Assembly (NCBI GenBank): GCA_028287865.1
Contig: JAQBOU010000169.1
Location: 1 to 37,331, forward strand
Reading direction: 5' to 3'
Source of the DNA: Mucilaginibacter sp.
Lineage (GTDB): Bacteria; Bacteroidota; Bacteroidia; Sphingobacteriales; Sphingobacteriaceae
DNA: 37,331 nt
In this document: positions 16,601 to 25,554 of the stretch, in pieces
Layout of the letters: each line of letters begins with the position of its first letter
Numbering within the stretch: the stretch's first letter is position 1
Position numbers and translations under genes: made by a program
Notes under the pieces: generated by a model
What the model saw: only the letters and a program-made list of their open reading frames with translations
What the model was told of the DNA's origin: nothing
Databases searched by the model: none

Positions 16601-16623
16601 ATAGGTTAATTTATATAACCTAT
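16601..16623. promoter_or_regulatory. Inverted repeat upstream of the lysine-rich protein
   Basis: ATAGGTTA and TAACCTAT form a perfect 8-bp inverted repeat with a 7-nt spacer, 35-57 bp upstream of the start at 16566. It may be an operator for a dimeric regulator. No other evidence. Confidence 0.4.
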
Positions 16624-16863
16624 GAGAATTAACGAATTTTTTCTACGCTTGTTTCATTTATTTAAAATGAAATATTGAATTGGCTGATAATAAGCTTATT
16701 TTGATTAATTATACATAATTGCAATGCGGTAATAGGCTCTGTAAGCATTTCAGCGCCAACAGATATAAAAGGTTGTCTATATTTAGATGAGATCTCAAAT
16801 TAAATAGCTTTAAACTGTGCATATTTGTGAGGTTTGAATTACAATTTCAATCTTCAAGTTAAA

Positions 16864-17487
16864 ATGGAGCCTTCCAATAAAAACAATACCTACCTGCTGG
16901 TAATAAACGGAAAGCCCCAGGGGCCATTTAATATTGATGAGTTAAGAAAGCACAATATTAAACCAGGCGATTTTGTTAGAACCAGCTATATGGATGACTA
17001 TAAAGAAGCCCATGAAATAGCCGAACTGCGTGAGCTTTTAGGCTTTAGTGAACAAGCGCTTATTCCGCAATACTTCGGCAGCTTTGACCAGCGCCTGCTG
17101 GCATCTGCACTTGATTGGTTTTTTGTAGCGGGGATATGTATTGTAATAGCATTTGTGGCCAGTTTGTTTGTAACTGATAAAACATTACGACTGTCAATTG
17201 CCCTCAGCCTGTTTGTTCTTATCCCAATAGTTAAATTTATCTATCATATAATTATGGAAAGCTCTGCTAAACAGGCAACTTACGGAAAGCAGATACTAGG
17301 GATAAAAGTTTGCGATTTACAAGGCTACAGAATAAGTTTCGCACATGCCACGGGCAGAAACCTGGCTAAACTAATTTCTGTGCTTACCCTTTTTATTGGT
17401 TACCTTTTTAGCTTTTTCAATAAACAACAACAATGCCTGCATGATATGATAGCGGGAACGCTTGTGGTGAAAGACAGGTTATTTTAG
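16864..17487 (+). CDS. GYF_2-RDD membrane protein
   Basis: A 207-aa protein with two parts. Residues about 10-55 form a GYF_2-like domain (DUF4339 type), seen in YLLVINGKPQGPFNIDEL with the G-P-F core, a fold that binds peptides. Residues about 70-205 are an RDD-family membrane domain starting FDQRLLASALDWF, with hydrophobic segments, YGKQILGIKV and a closing LHDMIAGTLVV. I start at the ATG at 16864; an upstream TTG at 16834 would add only an unconserved tail. RDD proteins are integral membrane proteins of mostly unknown role, some linked to transport or stress. It is convergent, 25 bp apart, with a paralogue of the same architecture. Confidence 0.88.
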   Translation: MEPSNKNNTYLLVINGKPQGPFNIDELRKHNIKPGDFVRTSYMDDYKEAHEIAELRELLGFSEQALIPQYFGSFDQRLLASALDWFFVAGICIVIAFVASLFVTDKTLRLSIALSLFVLIPIVKFIYHIIMESSAKQATYGKQILGIKVCDLQGYRISFAHATGRNLAKLISVLTLFIGYLFSFFNKQQQCLHDMIAGTLVVKDRLF

Positions 17488-17512
17488 GAAGTGCTGAGTT
17501 GTGTGTTGGCCT

Positions 17513-18151
17513 TCACAGCTTCACTACATAGGTTTTTGCAAGATAATCGTGCAGCGCCTGGCGGTGGTCGCTCCAAAAAATGCTTAGGAAACCTGCTCCA
17601 TAAAAGAAAATCGATATAACCTTTCCAAAGCTGCGTAACAAAGCACCGGTATAAGTAAGAGGCATACCATCCACATCAACTACTACGAGCCGGCATATTT
17701 TTTTCCCGATGCTGCCCTTCATTGGCGAGATCTCACAAATAAAATTATAGATAAATAAAATTGAATAAACCGTAAATTCTAATATTAAAATATCACGGAC
17801 AGGCATTTTGCTGTATGATTGCATGGTAGCGTTTTGTAGTATATTAGATAAAACACCCCTCGAAATCAGCATTATAATTGTGTAATTTATTACAAACGAT
17901 AACAGGATAAAATCAATAACAAAAGCCAGTAAACGCCACCAGAAAGAAGCAAGATTATCTTCGGTTGGGAAATGTACGCCCTGTGCTTCGAAATATGGAT
18001 AAAATTCAGGCAGGTCACAGGCATCATGCCAGGTATCTTCTGACGGCGAGAGCACTCTTGTATGGATGTCGAGCTCCATTTCGGTTAATTCATCAAATGT
18101 AAACGGGCCTTTTTGCTCCCCATCTTCTAAAATATAATAAGCGTTATCCAT
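17513..18151 (-). CDS. GYF_2-RDD membrane protein, paralogue of the convergent neighbour
   Basis: A 212-aa protein with the same two-part design as its neighbour: an N-terminal GYF_2-like domain (YYILEDGEQKGPFTFDELTEMELDIHTRV, about 5-33) followed by a short acidic linker, then an RDD membrane domain (WWRLLAFVIDFILLS near 70, KGSIGKKICRLVVVDVDG and LHDYLAKTYVV at the C-terminus). Sequence identity between the two is modest, so the duplication is old. The two genes converge with a 25-bp gap. Role unknown; a membrane anchor that presents a peptide-binding head to the cytoplasm is a reasonable guess, not more. Confidence 0.87.
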   Translation of the reverse strand: MDNAYYILEDGEQKGPFTFDELTEMELDIHTRVLSPSEDTWHDACDLPEFYPYFEAQGVHFPTEDNLASFWWRLLAFVIDFILLSFVINYTIIMLISRGVLSNILQNATMQSYSKMPVRDILILEFTVYSILFIYNFICEISPMKGSIGKKICRLVVVDVDGMPLTYTGALLRSFGKVISIFFYGAGFLSIFWSDHRQALHDYLAKTYVVKL

Positions 18152-18284
18152 GCATAAATGAATTATGGTTGAAAGATATAAAAATTAAGATTGATGTTTT
18201 AACTTTATTGCACGGAAGGTTTTAATCACGATAAATTCAATACCCATAAGCTTGCACAAAGATAAAACATATAAAGAACTGGTT

Positions 18285-18647
18285 ATGTATAAAGCACTTC
18301 ATCTTAGTCCAATGATTCCTTCTTATAATATTAAGGAAACAGCTTCTTTTTTTATAGACCTTTTAGGGTTTGACAAATTTTTATATGATGAAAATAATTA
18401 TGTTATCCTTCACAAAGATAACCTCACCATTCACATCTTAAATGCCGGCACAGATATAGGCGAAATGGAATTTTATTTAGAGGTAGATGAATTAGATGTA
18501 TTGTGGAATAGTATAAAAGATAAGCTAAGCAATATAAAAGTTAGAGCGCCATTTGACAGAGAATACGGCATGAGAGAGCTGCATATCATCATTCCGCAAA
18601 CAAAAACGTTATTGTTTATAGGTGAGGTGATAAAAAGAGCGGACTAA
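18285..18647 (+). CDS. Glyoxalase/bleomycin-resistance (VOC) superfamily protein
   Basis: A 120-aa single-module VOC (beta-alpha-beta-beta-beta) protein. The start at ATG 18285 is chosen over TTG 18252 because it places the first strand (LHSPMIPSYNI-like, LSPMIPSYNIKETASFFIDLLGF) at the N-terminus. The second half has FYLEVDELDVLWNSIKD and a closing segment GMRELHIIIPQTKTLLFIGE. Such proteins bind a metal and a small ligand or form resistance/isomerase enzymes as dimers. The usual metal-binding histidine and glutamate positions are only partly recognisable (HILNAG, MEFYLEV), so function is open. It is convergent with the glycosyltransferase gene. Confidence 0.85.
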   Translation: MYKALHLSPMIPSYNIKETASFFIDLLGFDKFLYDENNYVILHKDNLTIHILNAGTDIGEMEFYLEVDELDVLWNSIKDKLSNIKVRAPFDREYGMRELHIIIPQTKTLLFIGEVIKRAD

Positions 18648-18650
18648 ATA

Positions 18651-19739
18651 CTATATCCGTCTTCCTTTCCAGCTATTCGTTTTAGTGAGATGTTTCTGAA
18701 TCGATAAAAATGCGATGATCACAAGGTTTAACATTTGTAAAGGATGCAAAACTATATTATACAACGCATTTTGCCCGGATGCGAGGGCGATCATAAAGCG
18801 GTTAAGTACAATAAGCCCAACCATATAAAAAATAAGGTTAAGGTTCATTGTCATAATAACGATCATTGGTCCGGCAATGAGCAGCAAAATGTAAACTATT
18901 ATTGCGGGTATGCTATAGTTAAAGGCAGCCAGCGCATTCTTACTGAAACCGTTAATAGCATCCTTATAATTTTTATACATACGGCAACTGATCATACCAT
19001 TTGCTAATAACACCTCGCCGTTATAGGAAGACGCTTTTACAAGCCTCATGATCTCTGTATCCTCTACTACTTTATCTTTAGCCAGTTGGTGCCAATTGTT
19101 TTTACGGTAAATGGCCGCATCAAATAGCATAAATTGGCCGCATGCAGTTGCAACAGCAGCATTTTTGGTTAAAAATACCAGCCGAATGGGCAACAAATTC
19201 AGTAGTAAAAAATGCAATAAGGGAACAGTTACTTTTTCGCCAAAAGTTTGCATAACCTGGTCGGCAAACAAGCTTAATAAACCAAGCTTATTAATTTTCA
19301 TCCGATGAACAGCACTATTGATCAGATTTTTATGTACAACTTCGTCGGCGTCTAAAAATAAAAAATAATCGCCTTTAGCTTTTTTTGATAATTGGTTACA
19401 TGCATAATTTTTCCCCAGCCATTCGGCAGGCAATTCGCTTCCTTTAATAACACTGAAAAATGGATGGGCGGCTGCAAAAGCCACGCAAATTTCATGTGTC
19501 CGATCGGTTGAGTTATCATCATAAACAATAACCTCGTAGTCTTTATAGTCCTGCTGGTGGATCGACGTCAGCAAAAACAATATGTTTTCCTCTTCGTTCC
19601 TGGCCGGAATAAGTATAGAAACCAAGTCGGTATAGGATTTACCGACCCTGGTTAGCTTTGGATTGGATACAAAATTAAAAACCGTTACTGAAAAGCGCAG
19701 TACAATGAAAAATAAGGTAACGGATATAGCAATGATCAT
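18651..19739 (-). CDS. Family 2 glycosyltransferase, membrane-anchored (CrtQ/CruC-like)
   Basis: A 362-aa inner-membrane glycosyltransferase with an N-terminal anchor (about 1-24), a GT-A catalytic domain and about two or three C-terminal hydrophobic segments (about 275-350). The nucleotide-sugar site shows SILIPARNEE (41-50), DDNSTDR with Asp74-75, and the metal-binding DAD at 130-132. The acceptor region has VVEDTEI (Glu225-Asp226), and GFSKN at 263-267 matches the type found in carotenoid- and hopanoid-associated transferases (CrtQ, CruC, HpnB). The acceptor is unresolved. The start is ATG 19739, 1 nt from the end of waaA, so they are co-transcribed. An upstream TTG would overlap waaA. Confidence 0.87.
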   Translation of the reverse strand: MIIAISVTLFFIVLRFSVTVFNFVSNPKLTRVGKSYTDLVSILIPARNEEENILFLLTSIHQQDYKDYEVIVYDDNSTDRTHEICVAFAAAHPFFSVIKGSELPAEWLGKNYACNQLSKKAKGDYFLFLDADEVVHKNLINSAVHRMKINKLGLLSLFADQVMQTFGEKVTVPLLHFLLLNLLPIRLVFLTKNAAVATACGQFMLFDAAIYRKNNWHQLAKDKVVEDTEIMRLVKASSYNGEVLLANGMISCRMYKNYKDAINGFSKNALAAFNYSIPAIIVYILLLIAGPMIVIMTMNLNLIFYMVGLIVLNRFMIALASGQNALYNIVLHPLQMLNLVIIAFLSIQKHLTKTNSWKGRRI

Positions 19740-19740
19740 T

Positions 19741-20961
19741 TTATACTGAATAAATATGGTCAACAATTGTTTTAGTTGCCCCTGTATGTTCTTTCACGTA
19801 ATCCCGGATCTTTTCACTTACAGCAGTATAAAACACTTCATCGTTAATTAATTTACTTGTTATTAATTTTAACTCATTGGCACTATCAATGCTAAAACCT
19901 GCATTTAGATCAATAAGATCTTTTGCCTCTTTAAACTTTGCATAATTAGGGCCAAAAATAACGGGCAAACCAAACGCCGCTGCCTCCAGCGTGTTATGGA
20001 TACCAGCGCCAAAGCCACCGCCGATAAAAGCAATATCGCCATATTGATATAGCGAGGATAACATGCCGATATTGTCAATGATAAGTGCTTGGTAAGTAGT
20101 GAGTAGTGAGTTGTAAGTTGTAAGCTGTGAATAACGGATAGCTGAATCAGGCGGTAACATATCGATAAGGTTTTTAATCTTATCCTCCTCTATTTCATGC
20201 GGTGCAATAATGAATTTCCAATCCGGGAATTCGGTAACCAGTGTTGCCACCAGCTTTTCGTCCCGGGGCCAGGTGCTGCCTGCAATAAACGCCTTATAAC
20301 CATTTTTAAAATCAGCAACAATAGGGATCTCTTTCGGTTTCAGGGCGTTAGTCCACACCCTATCGAAACGGGTATCACCGCTGACAATTACCTGGTTGAT
20401 ACCTAACCCATGCAGCAATTGTTTGGACCCTGCATCCTGAACAAAAAAATACTTTACAAAACTTAAAATTTTCCGGTGCAAGCCTCCATACCATTTAAAA
20501 AACACTTGTTCTGGCCTGAATATCGCCGAAATAACATATATTGGGATATCATTACCATGCAGTTCATTAAAAAAATGATACCAGTATTCGTATTTGGTAA
20601 ATACGGCAAATTTGGGATTGATTGCATTGACAAAAGCGCGGGCATTGGCGGCAGTATCTAGCGGAAGATAATAAACAGCATCTGCCAGCGGCGTATTTTT
20701 CCTCACCTCAAATCCTGAAGGGGAAAAAAAAGTGATAACTATTTTGTTATCAGGATATAACTGCTTTAATTGTTCCAAAACAGGGCGGCCCTGTTCAAAC
20801 TCACCGAGTGATGCAAAATGAAACCAAATGCTATCGGTAAAACGTATAAGCTGGCAATTTTTACGCCCATTTATCCAAAGTTTTGCTTTTTTATTGAAAA
20901 ATGAAATGAGGTAAATTGCAAGGAAATATAATTGTATTCCAATATTATATGGTAACAGCAT
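19741..20961 (-). CDS. waaA: 3-deoxy-D-manno-octulosonic acid (Kdo) transferase
   Basis: A 406-aa GT30 enzyme that adds Kdo from CMP-Kdo to lipid A precursor, an essential step of outer membrane lipopolysaccharide synthesis. It has an N-terminal membrane anchor (about 8-22), FHFASLGEFEQGRPV with the catalytic Glu54, the ISAIFRPEQVFFKWYG segment, and the C-terminal nucleotide site GGGFGAGIHNTLEAAAFGLPVIFGP. The length is slightly above typical, and five heptanucleotide repeats at 20095-20129 encode residues around 278-289 (SQLTTYNSLLTTYQ), which look like an expansion. The downstream glycosyltransferase is 1 nt away. The upstream region is divergent from ugd. Confidence 0.95.
   Translation of the reverse strand: MLLPYNIGIQLYFLAIYLISFFNKKAKLWINGRKNCQLIRFTDSIWFHFASLGEFEQGRPVLEQLKQLYPDNKIVITFFSPSGFEVRKNTPLADAVYYLPLDTAANARAFVNAINPKFAVFTKYEYWYHFFNELHGNDIPIYVISAIFRPEQVFFKWYGGLHRKILSFVKYFFVQDAGSKQLLHGLGINQVIVSGDTRFDRVWTNALKPKEIPIVADFKNGYKAFIAGSTWPRDEKLVATLVTEFPDWKFIIAPHEIEEDKIKNLIDMLPPDSAIRYSQLTTYNSLLTTYQALIIDNIGMLSSLYQYGDIAFIGGGFGAGIHNTLEAAAFGLPVIFGPNYAKFKEAKDLIDLNAGFSIDSANELKLITSKLINDEVFYTAVSEKIRDYVKEHTGATKTIVDHIYSV
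20095..20129 (-). repeat. Five heptanucleotide repeats inside waaA
   Basis: On the plus strand the units are AGTAGTG, AGTAGTG, AGTTGTA, AGTTGTA and AGCTGTG, read without gaps. They encode a TTY-rich insert in the Kdo transferase. The period and the AGnnGnn form resemble the intergenic repeat at 37271-37326. Confidence 0.85.
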
Positions 20962-21122
20962 TTTAATTTTGATTTATTAACTTCGCGGGATAAATGTAAT
21001 CACAATAAAAATAAGCTGAGTAATAGCAACCGATATGGGTGTTATAAAAAAAATAATAAAATATAACAAACAAAAGTAGGCTCATACGTTTTAAAAAATA
21101 AAAAATTTAACGAATAATATTT

Positions 21123-22433
21123 ATGAAAATTGCGGTTGTAGGAACAGGATATGTAGGCCTTGTTACCGGTACTTGTTTAGCAGAAACCGGAAACCAGGTT
21201 ACCTGTGTTGATATCAACGAAAAAAAAGTAAAAATGATGCAGGATGGGAAATTGCCCATATATGAGCCTGGCCTTGAATTGCTTTTTGACAGAAATATTC
21301 ATCAAAAACGCTTACACTTTACTACAAACCTGGCTGAAGCAATTGCTGAGGCAAAAATAATATTCCTCGCGTTGCCAACCCCTCCGGGTGGCGATGGATC
21401 AGCCGACCTGAGTTATGTATTGGGCGCGGCAAAAGATATAGCAAAGCTGATTACAGATTATAAGGTTATTGTTACCAAATCAACCGTTCCGGTGGGTACA
21501 GCCGATAAAGTAACGGCTGTTATGCGTGCGCATACCAATACTCCGTTTGCAGTAGTATCAAACCCTGAATTTTTACGGGAAGGCGTAGCTGTTGAAGACT
21601 TTATGAAGCCCGATCGTGTGGTTGTTGGAACCACGGACGAAAGGGCCCGTAAGCTGATGGCTGAATTATACGGCCCATATGTACGCCAGGGTAACCCGGT
21701 TATTTTTATGGACGAAAGGTCATCAGAGCTAACAAAATATGCTGCAAACTCATTCCTGGCTACAAAAATTTCTTTCATGAATGAAATTGCCAATTTGTGT
21801 GAATTGGTAGGTGCAGATGTGGATATGGTGCGTAGGGGCATAGGTGCTGATGAGCGCATCGGAAAACGCTTTTTGTTTTCGGGTATCGGATATGGTGGCA
21901 GCTGCTTTCCAAAAGATGTACAGGCACTGGCAAAATCAGCCGAAGAAAATAAATATGATTTTAAAATCCTGAATTCGGTAATGGAAGTTAACGAAATTCA
22001 AAAACGTGTGTTGGTTGAGAAGGTAAAGAAATACTTTAAAGGAGATTTAAAAGGCAAAAAATTTGCTTTATGGGGTCTTGCCTTTAAACCCGAAACTGAC
22101 GACATACGCGAGGCCCCGTCATTATACATTATTGAAGACCTTTTAAAAGAAGGTGCAACAGTAACTGCATTTGATCCGGAAGCTATGGATAATGTAAAAC
22201 AATTAATCGGCGATAAAATTAAATATGCTGAAGACCAGTATGAGGCATTGGAAGACGCAGATGCATTATTGATCCTCACAGAATGGTCCGTTTTCCGAAC
22301 GCCTGATTTTGACCAAATGGACTCGACTTTAAAAAATAAAGTAATATTTGACGGGCGTAACTTATACGATCTGGACAAAATGATAGATTGCGGTTATTAC
22401 TATAATAGTATTGGGAGGAAACTCGTTAACTAA
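21123..22433 (+). CDS. ugd: UDP-glucose 6-dehydrogenase
   Basis: A 436-aa NAD-dependent dehydrogenase that oxidises UDP-glucose to UDP-glucuronate. N-terminal Rossmann motif [10 protein letters not shown] (7-16), helical linker with [18 protein letters not shown] (204-221), the catalytic cysteine in [10 protein letters not shown] (Cys261), and the C-terminal [19 protein letters not shown]. It is full length and starts at the only good ATG. It heads a rightward operon with uxs, galE, rfbB and ywqE, overlapping the next gene by 1 nt in TAATG. Its product feeds the next enzyme, the decarboxylase, directly. The 161-bp divergent region with waaA has no box I trust. Confidence 0.97.
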   Translation: MKIAVVGTGYVGLVTGTCLAETGNQVTCVDINEKKVKMMQDGKLPIYEPGLELLFDRNIHQKRLHFTTNLAEAIAEAKIIFLALPTPPGGDGSADLSYVLGAAKDIAKLITDYKVIVTKSTVPVGTADKVTAVMRAHTNTPFAVVSNPEFLREGVAVEDFMKPDRVVVGTTDERARKLMAELYGPYVRQGNPVIFMDERSSELTKYAANSFLATKISFMNEIANLCELVGADVDMVRRGIGADERIGKRFLFSGIGYGGSCFPKDVQALAKSAEENKYDFKILNSVMEVNEIQKRVLVEKVKKYFKGDLKGKKFALWGLAFKPETDDIREAPSLYIIEDLLKEGATVTAFDPEAMDNVKQLIGDKIKYAEDQYEALEDADALLILTEWSVFRTPDFDQMDSTLKNKVIFDGRNLYDLDKMIDCGYYYNSIGRKLVN

Positions 22434-23419
22434 TGAAAGCACGTAAAAGAATATTAATAACCGGAGCTGCGGGTTTTTTAGGTTCACATTTATGTGACAG
22501 GTTTATTAAGGAAGATTTCCATGTAATAGGCATGGACAACCTGATAACCGGAGATTTGCGTAACATCGAGCATTTGTTTAAGCTGGAAAATTTTGAGTTT
22601 TACAATCATGATGTTTCCAAATTTGTATATGTTCCCGGAGACCTGCACTATATATTACATTTTGCCTCTCCGGCCAGCCCCATTGATTATCTGAAAATAC
22701 CTATTCAAACATTAAAGGTAGGTTCGCTTGGAACACACAACCTGTTAGGTTTGGCAAGGGCAAAAAAAGCCAGGATGCTCATAGCATCAACATCCGAGGT
22801 TTACGGAGATCCGAATGTAAACCCCCAACCCGAAGAATACTGGGGCAATGTAAACCCTGTAGGTCCCCGTGGGGTTTATGATGAGGCTAAACGTTTCCAG
22901 GAAGCAATAACCATGGCATACCATACTTTTCATGGTTTAGAGACCCGCATTGTAAGGATATTTAATACATATGGTCCGCGTATGCGACTGAACGATGGCC
23001 GGGTGTTACCGGCTTTTATTGGTCAGGCCCTGCGTGGCGAACCATTGACCGTGTTTGGCGATGGCTCACAGACAAGAGCTTTTTGTTATGTTGATGACCT
23101 GGTTGAGGGTATTCACCGTTTATTGTTCAGCGATTATGCGCAGCCAATGAACATCGGTAATCCTGATGAAATTACTATACGGGAATTTGGTGAAGAGATC
23201 ATTAAGTTAACCGGCACCGATCAAAAATTGATCAGTCTGCCCTTACCTACTGACGACCCTAAACAGCGCCGGCCTGATATTACCAAAGCTAAAAGCATTT
23301 TAGGCTGGGAGCCCAAGGTTTCCAGGAGTGAAGGATTAAAAATCACTTATGAATATTTTAAATCGCTTCCTGAAAAAGAAATACAGCATAAAGATTTTAC
23401 CTACTATAATAAAAGTTAA
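22433..23419 (+). CDS. UDP-glucuronate decarboxylase (UDP-xylose synthase)
   Basis: A 328-aa extended short-chain dehydrogenase/reductase that converts UDP-glucuronate to UDP-xylose. The NAD motif is GAAGFLG (11-17), and the active site has Ser/Thr in [10 protein letters not shown] (117-126) and the Tyr149-x3-Lys153 pair in GVYDEAK. The stretch [21 protein letters not shown] and the [20 protein letters not shown] region are characteristic of UXS enzymes and separate it from epimerases. It overlaps ugd and galE by 1 nt each, so translation is probably coupled. Its presence implies xylose or a derivative in the surface polysaccharide (inference). Confidence 0.94.
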   Translation: MKARKRILITGAAGFLGSHLCDRFIKEDFHVIGMDNLITGDLRNIEHLFKLENFEFYNHDVSKFVYVPGDLHYILHFASPASPIDYLKIPIQTLKVGSLGTHNLLGLARAKKARMLIASTSEVYGDPNVNPQPEEYWGNVNPVGPRGVYDEAKRFQEAITMAYHTFHGLETRIVRIFNTYGPRMRLNDGRVLPAFIGQALRGEPLTVFGDGSQTRAFCYVDDLVEGIHRLLFSDYAQPMNIGNPDEITIREFGEEIIKLTGTDQKLISLPLPTDDPKQRRPDITKAKSILGWEPKVSRSEGLKITYEYFKSLPEKEIQHKDFTYYNKS

Positions 23420-24441
23420 TGGCTAAAATAATAGTAACGGGCGGTTTAGGATACATCGGCTCTCACACTGTTGTTGAGTTGGTGCAAGCTGGCTATGAAC
23501 CTGTAATAATCGACGATCTGTCAAATTCACAGCCGAAAATATTAGATCAGCTTAGTAAGATCATTGGTTTTAAACCTGCATTTTACGAGTTTGATATCTG
23601 CGATAAACAAAAGCTGGCTGAGTTTACGAAAGCCGAGCCGGATATAGCAGGCATTATTCATTTTGCCGCTTTTAAAGCAGTAGGTGAATCGGTTCAGAAA
23701 CCGTTAAAGTATTATAGCAATAATCTTGAATCGTTACTTAATATATTGACCGCTTATAATGAAGTACCTTTAAATTTCGTTTTTTCATCCAGCTGCACTG
23801 TTTATGGGCAGCCTGATGAATTACCGGTAACAGAAACGGCGCCGGTGAAGCCGGCGCAATCACCTTATGGCAATACCAAACAGATTGCCGAGGAGATACT
23901 GAAAGATGTGATTAGCTCCGGAAGTGCCTTAAAGGTTATTGCTTTAAGATATTTTAATCCTGTTGGCGCACATGAATCGGCATTGATTGGCGAATTACCA
24001 ATTGGCGTACCTCAAAACCTTGTACCTTTTATAACACAGGCTGCCATTGGCAAACGCGAAAAAATAACGGTGTTTGGAAATGATTACCATACCAAAGATG
24101 GTAGTTGTGTAAGGGATTATATCCATGTGGTTGACCTGGCAAAAGCACACGTGGCCGCGTTAAAGTTAATGGAGCACAGTAGTTTTAAAGGTTATGATGT
24201 ATTTAATATCGGCACAGGCAATGGCAACACGGTTTTAGAGATCATAGCAGCATTTGAACGTGCAACAGGTGTAAAATTAAATTACGAAATAGGTCTCCGC
24301 CGCAGCGGCGATGTTGAAAAGGTTTGGGGCGATGTAACTAAATCAACCAACGAACTGGGCTGGAAAGCGGAACTGGACATAGATATCATGATGTCGTCTG
24401 CCTGGGAATGGGAAAAATATTTGTCTCAGAATCCATTATAA
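23419..24441 (+). CDS. galE: UDP-glucose 4-epimerase
   Basis: A 340-aa NAD-dependent epimerase interconverting UDP-glucose and UDP-galactose. The Rossmann motif is TGGLGYIGS (7-15), the catalytic set is SSSCTVYG (123-130) with Tyr150-x3-Lys154 in SPYGNTK, and RYFNPVGAHESALIGE plus GSCVRDYIHVVDLAKAH are typical GalE segments. It is full length with no breaks. It overlaps the UDP-xylose synthase gene by 1 nt and is followed after 58 bp by rfbB, so a second promoter for rfbB is possible. A GC-rich hairpin at 23839-23857 is inside the coding sequence. Confidence 0.95.
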   Translation: MAKIIVTGGLGYIGSHTVVELVQAGYEPVIIDDLSNSQPKILDQLSKIIGFKPAFYEFDICDKQKLAEFTKAEPDIAGIIHFAAFKAVGESVQKPLKYYSNNLESLLNILTAYNEVPLNFVFSSSCTVYGQPDELPVTETAPVKPAQSPYGNTKQIAEEILKDVISSGSALKVIALRYFNPVGAHESALIGELPIGVPQNLVPFITQAAIGKREKITVFGNDYHTKDGSCVRDYIHVVDLAKAHVAALKLMEHSSFKGYDVFNIGTGNGNTVLEIIAAFERATGVKLNYEIGLRRSGDVEKVWGDVTKSTNELGWKAELDIDIMMSSAWEWEKYLSQNPL

Positions 24442-24499
24442 TATAAAATAAATTCGGCGTTACTACTTTAGCCGGATAACAATATCGAATAAATTAACA

Positions 24500-25552
24500 A
24501 TGAAAAAAATTATAATAACCGGAGGTGCTGGCTTTATTGGATCGCATGTGGTACGCCGGTTTGTGAAGAATTATCCTGATTATACTATTATAAACCTTGA
24601 TAAATTAACTTACGCAGGCAACCTGGCCAACCTAAAAGACATTGAAAAGGAGCCAAACTATAAATTTATAAAAGGTGATATTGTAGATGTTGATTTTATA
24701 AATAAACTTTTTGCCGATGAGCAGCCCGACGCTGTGATACACCTTGCGGCCGAATCGCATGTTGACCGGTCAATTACTAATCCGCTTGAGTTTGTTATGA
24801 CCAATGTGGTTGGTACTGCCAACCTGTTAAATGCCGCCCGCCAGCAATGGACAGGCAGGGATGATAAAACCCGTTTCTATCATGTATCAACCGATGAGGT
24901 GTATGGATCATTGGGGGAAACAGGCATGTTTACGGAAACTACCGGATACGACCCGCATTCGCCTTACTCAGCCTCAAAAGCAAGCTCTGATCACTTTGTA
25001 AGGGCCTATCATGACACTTATGGCCTTGATACTGTAATATCCAACTGCTCAAACAACTACGGATCTTTCCATTTTCCTGAAAAACTGATCCCGCTGGCTA
25101 TCAATAATATCAAACAAAATAAACCTGTACCTGTATATGGTAAAGGAGAGAATATACGCGACTGGTTATGGGTTGAAGACCACGCAAGGGCCATTGACGT
25201 AATATTTCATAAGGCAAATGCAGGCTCCACGTATAATATTGGCGGCCATAACGAGTGGAAAAACATTGACTTGATTAAACTTTTGTGCAGCATCCTTGAT
25301 AAAAAATTGAAGAGGCCTGCAGGTGCATCCGCTGCTTTAATTACCTATGTAACAGATCGCGCGGGTCACGATTTACGTTATGCTATTGATGCTGCCAAAC
25401 TTAAGGATGAATTAGGTTGGGTACCTTCAATTACTTTTGAAGAAGGATTGGAAAAAACTGTTGACTGGTACCTGGATAATGAAGAATGGCTGGATAATGT
25501 AACATCAGGGCATTATCAGCAGTACTATAACGAGCAATATAATCACCGGTAA
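24500..25552 (+). CDS. rfbB: dTDP-glucose 4,6-dehydratase
   Basis: A 350-aa short-chain dehydrogenase/reductase that makes dTDP-4-keto-6-deoxyglucose, the entry to dTDP-rhamnose and other deoxysugars. NAD motif TGGAGFIGS (7-15), AAESHVDRSI (84-92), catalytic STDEVYG (130-136) with the signature Thr-Asp-Glu, and Tyr156-x3-Lys160 in SPYSASK. NCSNNYG and NIRDWLWVEDHARAI further mark the family. No rfbA, rfbC or rfbD lies in the window, so the pathway is completed elsewhere. It ends 2 nt before ywqE, which indicates shared transcription. Confidence 0.95.
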   Translation: MKKIIITGGAGFIGSHVVRRFVKNYPDYTIINLDKLTYAGNLANLKDIEKEPNYKFIKGDIVDVDFINKLFADEQPDAVIHLAAESHVDRSITNPLEFVMTNVVGTANLLNAARQQWTGRDDKTRFYHVSTDEVYGSLGETGMFTETTGYDPHSPYSASKASSDHFVRAYHDTYGLDTVISNCSNNYGSFHFPEKLIPLAINNIKQNKPVPVYGKGENIRDWLWVEDHARAIDVIFHKANAGSTYNIGGHNEWKNIDLIKLLCSILDKKLKRPAGASAALITYVTDRAGHDLRYAIDAAKLKDELGWVPSITFEEGLEKTVDWYLDNEEWLDNVTSGHYQQYYNEQYNHR

Positions 25553-25554
25553 TA

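Noticed and set aside
23839..23857. GC-rich hairpin (GCGCCGG / CCGGCGC) as terminator or regulator
   Set aside because: It is inside galE coding sequence and has no T-run; the residues APVKPAQ are normal there.
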